Origin: Desulfuromonadales bacterium
GTDB lineage: Bacteria; Desulfobacterota; Desulfuromonadia; Desulfuromonadales; BM103
Length of the DNA stretch: 64,000 bases
Assembly: GCA_014860225.1 (NCBI GenBank)
Contig: JACZKE010000023.1
Span: forward strand, 1 to 64,000
Direction: 5' to 3'
The notes below the pieces were generated by a model, which was not told where the DNA came from, searched no databases, and saw only the letters and a program-made list of their open reading frames with translations. Positions within the stretch are counted from its first letter, which is position 1. Every line of letters starts with the position of its first letter. A program made the position numbers and the translations under genes. This document shows, in pieces, positions 9,086 through 18,027 of the stretch.

Positions 9086-10528
9086 TTATCCCTTGATGAC
9101 CGCCATCGGTTTCAATCGTGCCACCATATGGCCGATCCCCGCCTGCTGCACCACCTCGACGACATCGGCGACATCCTTGTAGGCCGCAGGCATCTCCTCA
9201 ACCACTGTAGCACGACCGGCGGCCCGTACCAGTATGCCGCGTGCAGCCAGGTCGCCGATAATATCCTGGCCGCGGGCTGCCTTTTTCGCGGCATGCCGCG
9301 ACATTACCCGGCCGGCACCATGACAGGTGGAGCCGAAGGTTTCCTCGTAGGCTCCAGCGGTGCCGGTCAGAACGTAGGAGTAACGACCCATATCACCAGG
9401 GATCAGCACCGGCTGACCGATCTTGCGATAGATCGCAGGGATCTCCGCATGCCCCGGCGGGAAGGCGCGGGTCGCGCCCTTGCGATGTACGCACAGGCGG
9501 CGAAGTTTGCCGTTGACGGTGTGATCTTCCCACTTGGCTATATTGTGGCAAACGTCGTAGATGACGCCCAGGCGGAGGGCAGCTGGTCCCTTGCCGAGCA
9601 CCCGCTCAAAAGTCTCGCGCACCCCTGCCGTGATCATCTGGCGATTGGCGAAGGCGAAGTTGGCGGCACAAGCCATTGCAGACATATAATCGCGAGCCTC
9701 GTCGCTCTGCAGCGGAGCACAGCAGAGTTGGCGATCAGGCAGGGTGATGCCGTATTTGCGGGCTGCCTTGAGCATGACCTTGAGATAATCGTCGCAAACC
9801 TGGTAACCAAAGCCCCGGCTGCCGGTGTGAATACTGACGGTGACCTGGCCTGAATGCAGGCCGAGCACGCCGGCCGCCTCTTCATCATAAATCGCCTCGA
9901 CCTGCTGGATTTCCAGAAAGTGATTGCCGGAACCTAGTGTGCCAAGTTGCGCGCGACCCCGCTCGATAGCCCGCTCAGAGACCATCTCCGGATCAGCTCC
10001 AGCTATTACACCCTGTTCTTCGATGCATTCAAGATCGGCTGCATCACCGTAGCCTTGCTGAACTGCCCAGGCCGCGCCTTTGAGCAGAACGCGCTTCTCC
10101 TCATTGATGGAAAGTTTGAAATCGCTGCGATGGGAGCCTACCCCGGAAGGGATATTGAGGAACAGCGCGTCGGCCAGTCGGCCGAGATTGGGGCGAATCT
10201 CTTCAGCTGTCAGGTTGCTGCGCAGCAGGCGGACACCACAATTGATATCGTAGCCGACCCCACCCGGGGAGACTACGCCTTCATCGGCGTCGAACGCTGC
10301 CACCCCGCCGATGGGGAAGCCATAGCCCCAGTGAATATCCGGCATGGCCATGGAAGGCCCGACAATGCCGGGTAACGTTGCCACGTTGCAGACCTGCTCA
10401 AGCGCCTGATCGTGGCGCAGGTCCTCCATCATCTTCGACGAAGCGAAAACCAGGCCATCGGTGCGCATGGCTCCTTCGCGCGGGATGCGCCAACGGCACT
10501 GATCGATCTGCTGGACTTTGACCGTCAT
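9086..10528 (-). CDS. rtcB: RNA-splicing ligase RtcB
   Basis: GTP- and Mn2+-dependent ligase that joins 2',3'-cyclic phosphate (3'-P) and 5'-OH RNA ends. The 480 residues include the metal-binding motifs MPDIHWGYGFPIGGVAAF, GGVGYDINCGVR, LGTLGSGNHFLE and SIHTGSRGFGYQV, plus the nucleotidyl-accepting His in STCHGAGRVMSR near the C-terminus. It forms an operon with the archease gene, which ends 9 bases upstream; that pairing is typical because archease helps RtcB turn over. No RtcR-type sigma-54 regulator is adjacent. Length and motifs are complete. Confidence 0.97.
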   Translation of the reverse strand: MTVKVQQIDQCRWRIPREGAMRTDGLVFASSKMMEDLRHDQALEQVCNVATLPGIVGPSMAMPDIHWGYGFPIGGVAAFDADEGVVSPGGVGYDINCGVRLLRSNLTAEEIRPNLGRLADALFLNIPSGVGSHRSDFKLSINEEKRVLLKGAAWAVQQGYGDAADLECIEEQGVIAGADPEMVSERAIERGRAQLGTLGSGNHFLEIQQVEAIYDEEAAGVLGLHSGQVTVSIHTGSRGFGYQVCDDYLKVMLKAARKYGITLPDRQLCCAPLQSDEARDYMSAMACAANFAFANRQMITAGVRETFERVLGKGPAALRLGVIYDVCHNIAKWEDHTVNGKLRRLCVHRKGATRAFPPGHAEIPAIYRKIGQPVLIPGDMGRYSYVLTGTAGAYEETFGSTCHGAGRVMSRHAAKKAARGQDIIGDLAARGILVRAAGRATVVEEMPAAYKDVADVVEVVQQAGIGHMVARLKPMAVIKG

Positions 10529-10537
10529 AATTCCTTC

Positions 10538-10972
10538 CTATAGATCGACGTAAACGCGGGCATACCACCCATCGGGCGTTTTTTCCAGGCAAGCCTGATG
10601 ATAAGTGACCGACTTGACCTGGCGTTCAACAACATGACGCTTCATGTCAAAAGCCTCCCCGGATAAAACAGCCCTTAGCTCAACGTCGCTGATTGGCTCG
10701 ACCTGGAATACTGCCGGCACCAGGTTGTCCTTTTCACACCAGTAGACGACCTCGTTCAGCCAGCTCACCAGTAATTCCACCGGATCTTCGGCGCGCACCA
10801 AAATTTTTGCAGTAACCACAGCTGCAGCAGGGCTGTCACCATAAATCATTGCTGTCAGACCCTGTGCCATTGCCTCCAGGAGCCCTTTGTAAGAGCCGGC
10901 CCGAGCCTCAATGCCCATATCCGCCGTGTGTTCGAGCAGCAGAAAGCTGTTGCCAATGGTCACAGCCAGCAT
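10538..10972 (-). CDS. Archease
   Basis: Small protein (144 residues) that stimulates RtcB guanylylation and turnover. The family signatures are FLLLEHTADMGIEARAGSY near the N-terminus and the C-terminal VKSVTYHQACLEKTPDGWY / ARVYVDL with the acidic end that binds metal. First gene of the archease-rtcB operon. ATG 10972 has only a weak ribosome site (CCGGAA), so the first few residues are uncertain. Confidence 0.93.
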   Translation of the reverse strand: MLAVTIGNSFLLLEHTADMGIEARAGSYKGLLEAMAQGLTAMIYGDSPAAAVVTAKILVRAEDPVELLVSWLNEVVYWCEKDNLVPAVFQVEPISDVELRAVLSGEAFDMKRHVVERQVKSVTYHQACLEKTPDGWYARVYVDL

Positions 10973-11141
10973 TTCCGGCTGATGCCAATTATTGCTACAT
11001 TACGTTGCATGGCTGCACCTCCTTCACCGTTCCGTCTTTAAATTTATACCAGCGAGAAACAATAACAAGAGTAGGAAAGAATTAAATGAGCAATCTGGCG
11101 CTTTAAAAAATATAAGTTAAGATTAACTACACAAGTCTAAT

Positions 11142-11167
11142 TAGTGTCCATCCGGAAACTCCGGATA
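11142..11167 (+). repeat. Repeat family 1, solitary left end
   Basis: The 25 bases starting TAGTGTCCATCCGGAAAC and continuing TCCGGATA are identical to the left end of the intact copy at 33299, then the sequence diverges. It sits in the gap between archease and the hydrogenase operon. The rest of 10973-11356 holds no gene. Confidence 0.75.
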
Positions 11168-11227
11168 GCAGTGATCATTCGCCACGGTGGTCTCAGCAGG
11201 TTGATTAGAAATTCTTTTTGTTTTTTC

Positions 11228-11256
11228 TTGACAAAACAATGTTTTAAAGATTATCA
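11228..11256 (+). promoter_or_regulatory. Candidate sigma-70 promoter of the hydrogenase operon
   Basis: TTGACA at 11228-11233, a 17-base spacer and TTATCA at 11251-11256, about 100 bases before the first hydrogenase gene. The -35 is perfect and the -10 is weak. A 12-bp palindrome TTGAAATTTCAA lies downstream near 11307. Found by pattern only. Confidence 0.45.
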
Positions 11257-11356
11257 AGACAGGAACCCTCTCCTCCAAAAAACCTGAGTTAAATATGAAA
11301 ATATATTGAAATTTCAACGTTTGTACGTTTGATTTGAAACGGAAGGAGGTCGCTCA

Positions 11357-12475
11357 ATGAAAACTGACCTGGATGTCGTTACCCCTTCGATTCCCGAAGA
11401 GATTCTCCTGCGCATGGAGGCCAAAGGGATCAGCCGCCGCGACTTTATCAAGTTCTGTACTGCGACGACAGCGGCCCTGGCATTGCCGATCTCGATGCTG
11501 CCCAAGGTCGCCCAGGCTGTCGAGGACAATCGTCCACCGGTGATCTGGGCGGAATATCAGAGCTGCTCCGGTGATTCGGAGGCTTTCCTGCGCGGCAACC
11601 AACCGACTGCCGGCGAAATCATTCTTGACCTGATCTCCCTCGAGTATGCAGATGTGATTATGGCCGCCGCCGGTCACCAGGCAGAAGAAAACAAGCTGCA
11701 GGCTATGGAGAAATACAAGGGGCAGTATATCCTGATCGTCGAAGGTTCGATTCCCACCGGGGCCGACGGTGCTTACTGCACGATCGGCGGACATAGCGCC
11801 ATGGAAGATTGCAAGAAACTGGTGCAGAATGCCGCCGCCACCATCTGCGTCGGCACATGCGCCACCTTTGGCGGTATTCCGGCTGCCGCACCGAACCCGA
11901 CCAATGCGGTTTCAGTGAGCAGCCTGGTGCCGGGTGCGACGATCGTTAATCTGCCAGGCTGCCCGGTCAACGCCGAGAACCTGACGGCCACCATCGTGCA
12001 TTTCCTGACGTTCGGCAAGCTGCCGGCGGTCGATCGCCTGGGCCGGCCGAAGTTCGCATATGGTAAGCGCATTCATGACAATTGCGAGCGACGCGGCCAT
12101 TTCGATGCCGGCCAATATGCCGAGTCCTTCGGCGACCCCGGACATCGTCAGGGCCACTGCCTTTACAAGCTCGGCTGCAAGGGTCCGGAGACCTTCCATA
12201 ATTGTCCCACTGTCCGTTACAACGAAGGAATCTCCTGGCCGGTTATGGCCGGTCACGGCTGCATCGGCTGTTCGGAGCCGGGTTTCTGGGACACCATGAG
12301 TCCTTTCTACCGGCGTCTTCCCAAGGTGCCCGGTTTTGGAATCGAGGATACGGCCGACAAGATTGGTATCGGTCTGGCGGCGGCCACCGCATTGGCCTTC
12401 GGCATCCATGGGGTTGCAAGCTGCTTCCGCAAGGGTGATGCCATGGAAGAAGACAAGGTCGTAAAGGAGGACTAA
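11357..12475 (+). CDS. hyaA: [NiFe] hydrogenase small subunit, Tat-exported, membrane-anchored
   Basis: Electron-transfer subunit of a periplasm-facing group 1 uptake hydrogenase. A twin-arginine signal (SRRDFIKFC, about residues 25-32) precedes the mature protein; a C-terminal helix (about 340-360: IGIGLAAATALAFGIHGVAS) anchors it. Cluster ligands are seen in CVGTCATFGG, LPGCPV, HDNC, CLYKLGC, HNCPT and GHGCIGCSEPGFW. The first proximal-cluster motif, normally C-x-x-C, reads C70-S-G-D73: the second Cys is Asp. Otherwise 372 residues is normal. A strong GGAAGGAGG ribosome site precedes ATG 11357. The large subunit starts 4 bases after its stop, so the subunits are translationally linked. Function confident; oxygen behaviour is inference. 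Confidence 0.97.
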   Translation: MKTDLDVVTPSIPEEILLRMEAKGISRRDFIKFCTATTAALALPISMLPKVAQAVEDNRPPVIWAEYQSCSGDSEAFLRGNQPTAGEIILDLISLEYADVIMAAAGHQAEENKLQAMEKYKGQYILIVEGSIPTGADGAYCTIGGHSAMEDCKKLVQNAAATICVGTCATFGGIPAAAPNPTNAVSVSSLVPGATIVNLPGCPVNAENLTATIVHFLTFGKLPAVDRLGRPKFAYGKRIHDNCERRGHFDAGQYAESFGDPGHRQGHCLYKLGCKGPETFHNCPTVRYNEGISWPVMAGHGCIGCSEPGFWDTMSPFYRRLPKVPGFGIEDTADKIGIGLAAATALAFGIHGVASCFRKGDAMEEDKVVKED

Positions 12476-12478
12476 CCG

Positions 12479-14191
12479 ATGGCTCAAAGAATTGTCGTTG
12501 ATCCAATAACCCGTATTGAAGGCCACCTGCGTATCGAAGCACAGATCGACGGTGGCAAGATTGTTGATGCCTGGAGTTCATCTACGGCCTTCCGTGGTAT
12601 CGAGACGATTCTCAAGGGGCGCGACCCCCGCGATGCACATCATTTTACCCAGCGCTTCTGCGGCGTCTGTACCACAGTGCATTCCATGGCCAGTATTCGC
12701 GCCGTGGAAGATGCCCTGAATATCCAGATCCCTGACAATGCCCGCCTGATCCGCAACCTGATCATGGGCATCCAGAACGTGCATGATCATGTGATACACT
12801 TCTATCACCTGCATGCTCTCGACTGGGTCGATATCACCAGCGCCCTGCAGGCCGATCCTGCAGCGACAGCCAAATTTGCCCAATCGATCTCCAATTGGCC
12901 GAACTCGAGTGTCACCTACTTCAAGGGTGTCAAGGACAAGCTCGCTGCTTTTGCCGGCACCGGTCGTCTCGGCCCCTTCCAGAACGCCTACTGGGGACAC
13001 AGCGCCTACAAACTGCCGCCCGAAGCCAACCTGATGGCTGTCGCCCACTACCTGGAAGCCCTCGTATGGCAGAAGGACATCATCAAGATCCACGCCATTT
13101 TGGGCTCCAAGAACCCGCATCCGCAGACTTTCCTGGTCGGCGGGATGTCGATCCCGGTCGATCCCGACAGCCAGAACGCCATCAACGCTGACAAGATCGC
13201 TTACATCCGCAAACTGCTGCGCAAGTCGCGCGCTTTTGTCGAGCAGGTCTACATCCCTGACCTGTTGGCAGTGGCCCCGGCCTATCTCGATTGGGCTGGC
13301 ATCGGCAGCGGCGTGGGCAACTATCTCTCCTACGGCGACTTCCCCATGGACAACAGTCCCGGCACCGGCAGCCTGTTTTTCCCGCGCGGCGTCATCATGG
13401 GCAAGGATCTGGCCAATGTCATGGAGATGGACGAGAAAAAGATCACCGAATATGTTACCCACTCCTGGTACAACTACACCTCGGGAGATGACAAGGGTCT
13501 TCACCCTTACAAGGGTGAGACCAACCATAACTACACCGGGCCGAAACCTCCCTACGAACTTCTCGACACCGATGGTAAATACTCCTGGGTCAAGTCACCG
13601 CGCTACATGGACCAGCCGATGGAAGTCGGCCCGCTGGCGCGCATTCTGGTCGCCTATGCCTCCGGTGTTCCGGAAGTCAAGGACACCGTTGATTTCGTTC
13701 TGAAGACACTCGGCGCCCCGCCTGCAGCGCTCTTCTCGACGCTCGGACGTACTGCCGCCCGCGGCGTCGATGCCCTGTTGCTCGCCCAGAAGAATGAACT
13801 CTGGCTCGATCAGTTGGCCGATAACATGGGGCGAGGCATTCTCGATGTTTTCAACAAGGAGAAATGGGATCCGTCAACCTGGCCAAAAGAAGCTCAGGGC
13901 TTCGGCTATCATGAGGCGCCGCGCGGTGCCCTCGGTCACTTTATCCGCATCGAGAACCAGAAGATCGCCAACTTCCAGGCCGTTGTACCCTCGACTTGGA
14001 ACGCTGGTCCCCGTGATGCTGCCGGGCAGATGGGCCCCTACGAATCAGCGCTCATTGGCACCCCGATTGCTGATCCGGAGAAACCGTTGGAAATTCTGCG
14101 GACCATCCACTCCTTCGATCCCTGCCTGGCCTGTGCCGTGCACGTCCTTGACGGCAAAGGCACTGAGATCGTCAAGGTTCGAGCCCTCTAA
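12479..14191 (+). CDS. hyaB: [NiFe] hydrogenase large subunit
   Basis: Catalytic subunit that binds the Ni-Fe(CN)2CO centre and splits H2. N-terminal ligands are in RFCGVCTTVHSM (L1 motif; Cys pair near residues 60-63); C-terminal ligands are in DPCLACAVHV (L2), where the maturation protease cuts after the His, releasing the last 15 or so residues. The N-terminal RIVVDPITRIEGHLRIE signature is complete. 570 residues, usual length. Its ribosome site AAGGAGG overlaps the end of the small-subunit gene. Exported with the Tat-signal-bearing small subunit. Confidence 0.98.
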   Translation: MAQRIVVDPITRIEGHLRIEAQIDGGKIVDAWSSSTAFRGIETILKGRDPRDAHHFTQRFCGVCTTVHSMASIRAVEDALNIQIPDNARLIRNLIMGIQNVHDHVIHFYHLHALDWVDITSALQADPAATAKFAQSISNWPNSSVTYFKGVKDKLAAFAGTGRLGPFQNAYWGHSAYKLPPEANLMAVAHYLEALVWQKDIIKIHAILGSKNPHPQTFLVGGMSIPVDPDSQNAINADKIAYIRKLLRKSRAFVEQVYIPDLLAVAPAYLDWAGIGSGVGNYLSYGDFPMDNSPGTGSLFFPRGVIMGKDLANVMEMDEKKITEYVTHSWYNYTSGDDKGLHPYKGETNHNYTGPKPPYELLDTDGKYSWVKSPRYMDQPMEVGPLARILVAYASGVPEVKDTVDFVLKTLGAPPAALFSTLGRTAARGVDALLLAQKNELWLDQLADNMGRGILDVFNKEKWDPSTWPKEAQGFGYHEAPRGALGHFIRIENQKIANFQAVVPSTWNAGPRDAAGQMGPYESALIGTPIADPEKPLEILRTIHSFDPCLACAVHVLDGKGTEIVKVRAL

Positions 14192-14208
14192 GAAAGGAGG
14201 AGCACACC

Positions 14209-14862
14209 ATGCTAAGGATCTATTATGTATGGGAATGGCCGGTTCGCATCACCCACTGGATCAACGTCTTCTCCATGTTCATGCTGTCGATCACCGGTTT
14301 CTATATCGGCAGCCCGTTCATGACGGCGCCGGACAGCTCAATGTACATCATGGGCTGGATGCGTTTCTTGCACTTTACTTTTGCTTATCTCTTCACAGTG
14401 TCGGTGGCAGCACGCATTCTCTGGATGTTTATCGGCAACCATCATGCCTCATGGAGAGCTTTCTTCCCCTGGCTGACTGTTGAAGGGCGTAAGAACTTCA
14501 TCAAGATGTTCCGCTACTACACGTTCACCGGCAAGCGGATCTCTTACGAGGTCGGCCATAATCCGGTCGCGGCAACCGCCTATCTCGGCATCTTTGCCCT
14601 CTTTATCTTCCAGATTGTTTCTGGCTTCGCCATGTATGGACAGTTTGCTCCGGGCGGTTTCTGGGACAGCATCCTCGGCGGTCTCAATGTCCTGGTCGGC
14701 AACCAGTGGATGCGTATGCTGCATCACGGTGTCATGTGGCTGCTGATCGGTTTTATCATCAATCACGTCTACAGTGGCTGGTTGATGGACATCAAAGAAC
14801 GCAACGGCACCATGAGTGGTATTTTCAGTGGCTACCGATATATAGAACCGGAGGATCTTTGA
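14209..14862 (+). CDS. hyaC: Hydrogenase cytochrome b subunit (HyaC/HupC type)
   Basis: Integral dihaem cytochrome b passing electrons from the hydrogenase to the quinone pool. 217 residues with four membrane helices and histidines placed for haem ligation (RITHWINVFSMFMLSITGFY, MRFLHFTFAYLFTVSV, MLHHGVMWLLIGFIINHVYSG). The ribosome site GAAAGGAGG precedes ATG 14209. The stop TGA overlaps the next gene's ATG (14860-14862), showing a tight operon. Identity is secure from family pattern and neighbours. Confidence 0.95.
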   Translation: MLRIYYVWEWPVRITHWINVFSMFMLSITGFYIGSPFMTAPDSSMYIMGWMRFLHFTFAYLFTVSVAARILWMFIGNHHASWRAFFPWLTVEGRKNFIKMFRYYTFTGKRISYEVGHNPVAATAYLGIFALFIFQIVSGFAMYGQFAPGGFWDSILGGLNVLVGNQWMRMLHHGVMWLLIGFIINHVYSGWLMDIKERNGTMSGIFSGYRYIEPEDL

Positions 14863-15347
14863 TGTCAATCCTGGTCCTTGGACTGGGTAATACGATCATG
14901 ACTGACGATGGCTTCGGGGTGAAAGTGGTCACAACACTTGCATCCCGTTACCATTTCCCGGATCCGGTGCAGCTGCTTGATGGTGGTACTTTAGGTCTTG
15001 ATCTGCTGCCCTACCTTGAAGATGTAGACTCCCTGTTAATCATTGACGCCCTCGACATGCGGGACGAGCCAGGCAAGATCTTCCGCCTGGAAGGTGACGA
15101 GGTGCCGCGGGCATTTGCCAGCAAGCTCTCGGTCCACCAGATGGGCCTGCAAGATTTACTTGCCGTCGCAGAGATGCAAGGTCACGCTCCCCGCAACCTG
15201 GTCGTCTGGGGTGTTCAGCCGGAATGCATTGAGATGGGCACAGAACTGACGGCAACGCTGTCTGCAGCCGTCGAACCGGTTGTAATCCACGTGCTCAAGG
15301 AGTTGCAGGGATGGGGAATCCAATATGAGAAGACAGGCGGGAAGTGA
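14862..15347 (+). CDS. hyaD: Hydrogenase maturation protease (HyaD/HybD)
   Basis: Endopeptidase that removes the C-terminal extension of the large subunit after nickel insertion; cytoplasmic. The motifs are LGLGNTIMTDDGFGVKVV (nickel-sensing acidic residue in the GN-x-DDG-F-G pattern), LIIDALDM and LSVHQMGLQDLL. 161 residues. ATG 14862 overlaps the upstream stop. Its own end overlaps the start of the following cytochrome gene. Confidence 0.95.
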   Translation: MSILVLGLGNTIMTDDGFGVKVVTTLASRYHFPDPVQLLDGGTLGLDLLPYLEDVDSLLIIDALDMRDEPGKIFRLEGDEVPRAFASKLSVHQMGLQDLLAVAEMQGHAPRNLVVWGVQPECIEMGTELTATLSAAVEPVVIHVLKELQGWGIQYEKTGGK

Positions 15348-15769
15348 GAGGCGCTAAGGACTTCCTCAGAATCTTGTTGCGGTTAACGATCCTCGCGACT
15401 CTGCTGCTTTACGCTTGCAGTGATAATCAGGCCGATTATCCTCAACGCCAGATGCCGGAAACTTTTAAAAAAAATCCGGCAGCGGTGAGTGCCGGGCATG
15501 AATTGTTCCGTGATAAATGCGCGTCCTGCCATGGCAAACCGAGCGAGGGACGATTTGAGCGGGCGGAATTCTTTAATCCGCCGGCGCCGGATTTCACTGA
15601 TGCACGATATCGGGAGGCCGACCCGGCTTATCTTTACTGGCGAATAGAGACAGGTAAAACCGTCGAACCCTACCGCTCGCAAGGCTCTGTCATGCCTGCA
15701 TGGGGCGCGCATCTCAGCGAAGAGCAGGTCTGGCAAATCGTGGCCTACCTGCAGGCCAGAGCACACTGA
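15344..15769 (+). CDS. Monohaem cytochrome c lipoprotein
   Basis: 141 residues: a hydrophobic signal ending in a lipobox (TLLLYAC, Cys near residue 26), then a single class I cytochrome c domain with CASCH (about residues 61-65), a PPAPDF-containing loop and the distal-ligand segment VMPAWGAHLSEEQVWQIVAYLQ, whose Met is the likely sixth ligand. GTG 15344 overlaps the hyaD stop, so it is the last gene of the hydrogenase operon. Likely a membrane-tethered periplasmic electron carrier. Its place in a hydrogenase operon is not standard; a role as electron exit or as a separate carrier is possible. Confidence 0.85.
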   Translation: MRGAKDFLRILLRLTILATLLLYACSDNQADYPQRQMPETFKKNPAAVSAGHELFRDKCASCHGKPSEGRFERAEFFNPPAPDFTDARYREADPAYLYWRIETGKTVEPYRSQGSVMPAWGAHLSEEQVWQIVAYLQARAH

Positions 15770-15931
15770 ACCGTCAAAGGAACTGAAGAAAGCAGGTTTA
15801 TTGCGGCACCCATGTTTTAGCTAAATTTTTCCTTTTTTAATCTGGCTAAATTTGGTAAAGTGCCGCACTCGCACTGCCTTGGCTCAAAGTAGAACACTGT
15901 CTCTGCTCATAGACTCGTTTCGACGAACCTG

Positions 15932-15960
15932 TTGATTTTTAGGCATAGACAGTTTATAGG
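15932..15960 (+). promoter_or_regulatory. Candidate sigma-70 promoter for pckA
   Basis: TTGATT (15932-15937), a 17-base spacer, TATAGG (15955-15960). Transcription would begin near 15967, giving a leader of about 150 bases that contains the hairpin at 16008-16050. Confidence 0.5.
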
Positions 15961-16007
15961 TAACCGTAATGGTAATAAAATGGAGTCTGAAAGAGTCATT
16001 ATTGTCC

Positions 16008-16050
16008 GGCTTGTCCCTGAAGTGTTTCAGTGACAAGCCTCTTCTTTTTA
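16008..16050 (+). terminator. Rho-independent-type terminator in the pckA leader
   Basis: Stem GGCTTGTC / GACAAGCC (8 bp), a C-T mismatch, then CTGAA / TTCAG closing a short GTG-containing loop, followed directly by TCTTCTTTTTA. It lies 67 bases before the pckA ATG and about 240 bases after the hydrogenase operon. It may end the upstream transcript, end a short leader RNA, or act as an attenuator. Confidence 0.75.
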
Positions 16051-16116
16051 CATAACATGAGTCAGGTCAACACCGGTGGAAGAGCTGATCTTCTGCGAAC
16101 CCAGGGGAGTCTCACC

Positions 16117-17697
16117 ATGCAAAACCTTAGCGCCCAGGAACTCGGACTAAAAAGCATTGGCACAGTCCGGCACAATCTCAGTTATGATGAGTTGTTTGAA
16201 CTGGAAACCAGCAATGCCGAAGGCACCGTTTCTGAAAATGGTACCATGATGGTGGATACAGGCAAGTTCACAGGCCGCTCACCCAAGGACAAGTACTTTG
16301 TCCACCAGAAACCGTCATTCGAAAATATAGCCTGGGGAAAGATCAATCAAGCCATGGCACCAGAGGTCTTCGACGAGCTCTACAGGGAAGTCATGGATCA
16401 CCTTGACGGCAAAGACATTTATGTCACTGATGGCTTTTGCGGCGCCAATGGAAAAACCCGTACTTCGGTCCGTTTTATTACTGAATTCGCCTGGCAGTCG
16501 CATTTTGTTAAAAACATGTTCATCCGGCCGACAGACAGTGATCTCGAAGAATTTGCTCCGCAGTTTACCGTTTACAACGCCTGCAGCCTGGCCAACGAGA
16601 AGTGGGAGCAGCATGGCCTCAACTCCGAAGTCTTCATCGTTTTCAACATTGAGAAGAACGTGGCCATCATCGGCGGCACCTGGTACGGTGGCGAGATGAA
16701 AAAGGGCATCTTCACCATGATGAACTACTGGCTGCCGCTGCAGGGGATCCTTTCCATGCACTGCTCGGCCAATGTGGGCAGCAAAGGTGACGTCGCACTT
16801 TTCTTCGGCCTGTCCGGCACCGGTAAAACCACTCTTTCCACGGATCCGGAGCGTAAACTGATTGGCGACGATGAGCACGGTTGGGATGAGGACGGCATCT
16901 TCAATTTCGAAGGCGGTTGCTACGCAAAAACCATCAATTTAAGTGCCGAGAATGAGCCGGAAATCTACAAAGCCATCCAGCGCAATGCACTGCTGGAGAA
17001 TGTCGTCGCAGACGACGACGGTATCATCGATTTCGACAGTGCAGCCAAGACTGAGAATACCCGGGTCTCTTACCCGATTGAGCATATTGAAAACCACGAC
17101 CCCAGCCTAAAGGGTGGACACCCGCAGAACATCATCTTCCTCACCTGTGATGCTTTCGGCGTCCTGCCGCCGGTCTCTAGGCTGACCAAGGAGCAGGCGA
17201 TGTACTACTTCCTCTCCGGCTACACCGCCAAGGTCGCCGGCACCGAGCGTGGCGTCACTGAACCACAGGCGACCTTCTCCGCCTGCTTCGGCGAGGCCTT
17301 CCTGCCGCTTCACCCCACAGTGTATGCAAGACTGCTCGGCGAGAAGATGGAGAAACACAACGTCAATGCTTATCTGGTTAACACCGGCTGGGTCGGTGGC
17401 GGTTACGGTGTTGGCAGTCGTATGAGCATCAAGGCGACCCGCGCCTGTATCAACGCGATTCTCGACGGCAGCATCAATGATGTCGAATTCGATCAGACCC
17501 GCTGGTTTCGTCTCAACATCCCCAAAACGCTGCCTGGTGTTGATGCGCAACTTCTGAATCCCCGCAACATCTGGGCTGACAAGGAGAACTTTGATAACAC
17601 CGCCAACAAGCTCGCCGGCATGTTCATTCAGAATTTCAAGAAATACATTACAGACAACGATGACTTTGATTATACACAGGCTGGTCCGCAGGCCTGA
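16117..17697 (+). CDS. pckA: Phosphoenolpyruvate carboxykinase (ATP)
   Basis: Interconverts oxaloacetate + ATP and PEP + CO2 + ADP; gluconeogenic link from TCA intermediates, cytoplasmic. The signatures are TGRSPKDKY, the kinase loop [14 protein letters not shown] and the Mn/nucleotide motif [13 protein letters not shown]; later [13 protein letters not shown] is typical. ATG 16117 is chosen because GGGGAG lies 7 bases ahead and the family begins near here; an in-frame ATG at 16057 and a start at 16030 overlap the leader hairpin. About 526 residues, normal for the ATP-type enzyme. A clear terminator follows. Confidence 0.97.
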   Translation: MQNLSAQELGLKSIGTVRHNLSYDELFELETSNAEGTVSENGTMMVDTGKFTGRSPKDKYFVHQKPSFENIAWGKINQAMAPEVFDELYREVMDHLDGKDIYVTDGFCGANGKTRTSVRFITEFAWQSHFVKNMFIRPTDSDLEEFAPQFTVYNACSLANEKWEQHGLNSEVFIVFNIEKNVAIIGGTWYGGEMKKGIFTMMNYWLPLQGILSMHCSANVGSKGDVALFFGLSGTGKTTLSTDPERKLIGDDEHGWDEDGIFNFEGGCYAKTINLSAENEPEIYKAIQRNALLENVVADDDGIIDFDSAAKTENTRVSYPIEHIENHDPSLKGGHPQNIIFLTCDAFGVLPPVSRLTKEQAMYYFLSGYTAKVAGTERGVTEPQATFSACFGEAFLPLHPTVYARLLGEKMEKHNVNAYLVNTGWVGGGYGVGSRMSIKATRACINAILDGSINDVEFDQTRWFRLNIPKTLPGVDAQLLNPRNIWADKENFDNTANKLAGMFIQNFKKYITDNDDFDYTQAGPQA

Positions 17698-17724
17698 ACA
17701 CTGAGTAAATATGGTCAACAGACT

Positions 17725-17752
17725 GGGCGCCCATTCGGGCGCCCTTTCTGTT
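17725..17752 (+). terminator. Terminator of pckA
   Basis: GGGCGCCC, ATTC loop, GGGCGCCC, then TTTCTGTT, starting 28 bases after the pckA stop. A compact GC stem with a T-rich tail. Confidence 0.85.
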
Positions 17753-17790
17753 GGTATTTTCCCTTTTGATAAAGCAGCAAGCTTGTATCG

Positions 17791-17959
17791 CTAGCAACCT
17801 GTCGAACTATACGGGCCGAAGCGAAAACCTGGATGTTTGAGAACAGATTTTAGCTTATTTGCAGGTTCATAGCCGTAGCTATGGACTCAAAAGGAGCTAA
17901 AATATGGGCCAAACAGCCGGATTTGCAACCGGCTCATGGATAGTCCGACAGGCTGCTAG
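17791..17959 (+). repeat. Repeat family 2, intact copy (169 bp)
   Basis: Ends are inverted repeats: CTAGCAACCTGTCGAACTAT on the left, and the right end read in reverse is CTAGCAGCCTGTCGGACTAT. The interior contains nested inverted repeats (ATTTTAGCT / AGCTAAAAT; CATAGC-cgta-GCTATG; AGCCGG / CCGGCT). A second copy lies in reverse at 40080-40248. No coding capacity. It fills most of the gap between pckA and the asparaginase-like gene. Confidence 0.85.
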
Positions 17960-18027
17960 TATAATAAGAGAACAATTGTCGGCAATCGGCTCAGCAACAG
18001 CCTTCTTAAGCAGAAAAAAGGCAACTC

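Noticed and set aside
8663..9853. 396-residue open frame opposite the epimerase-like and rtcB genes
   Set aside because: Crosses two genes on the other strand, no recognisable motifs.
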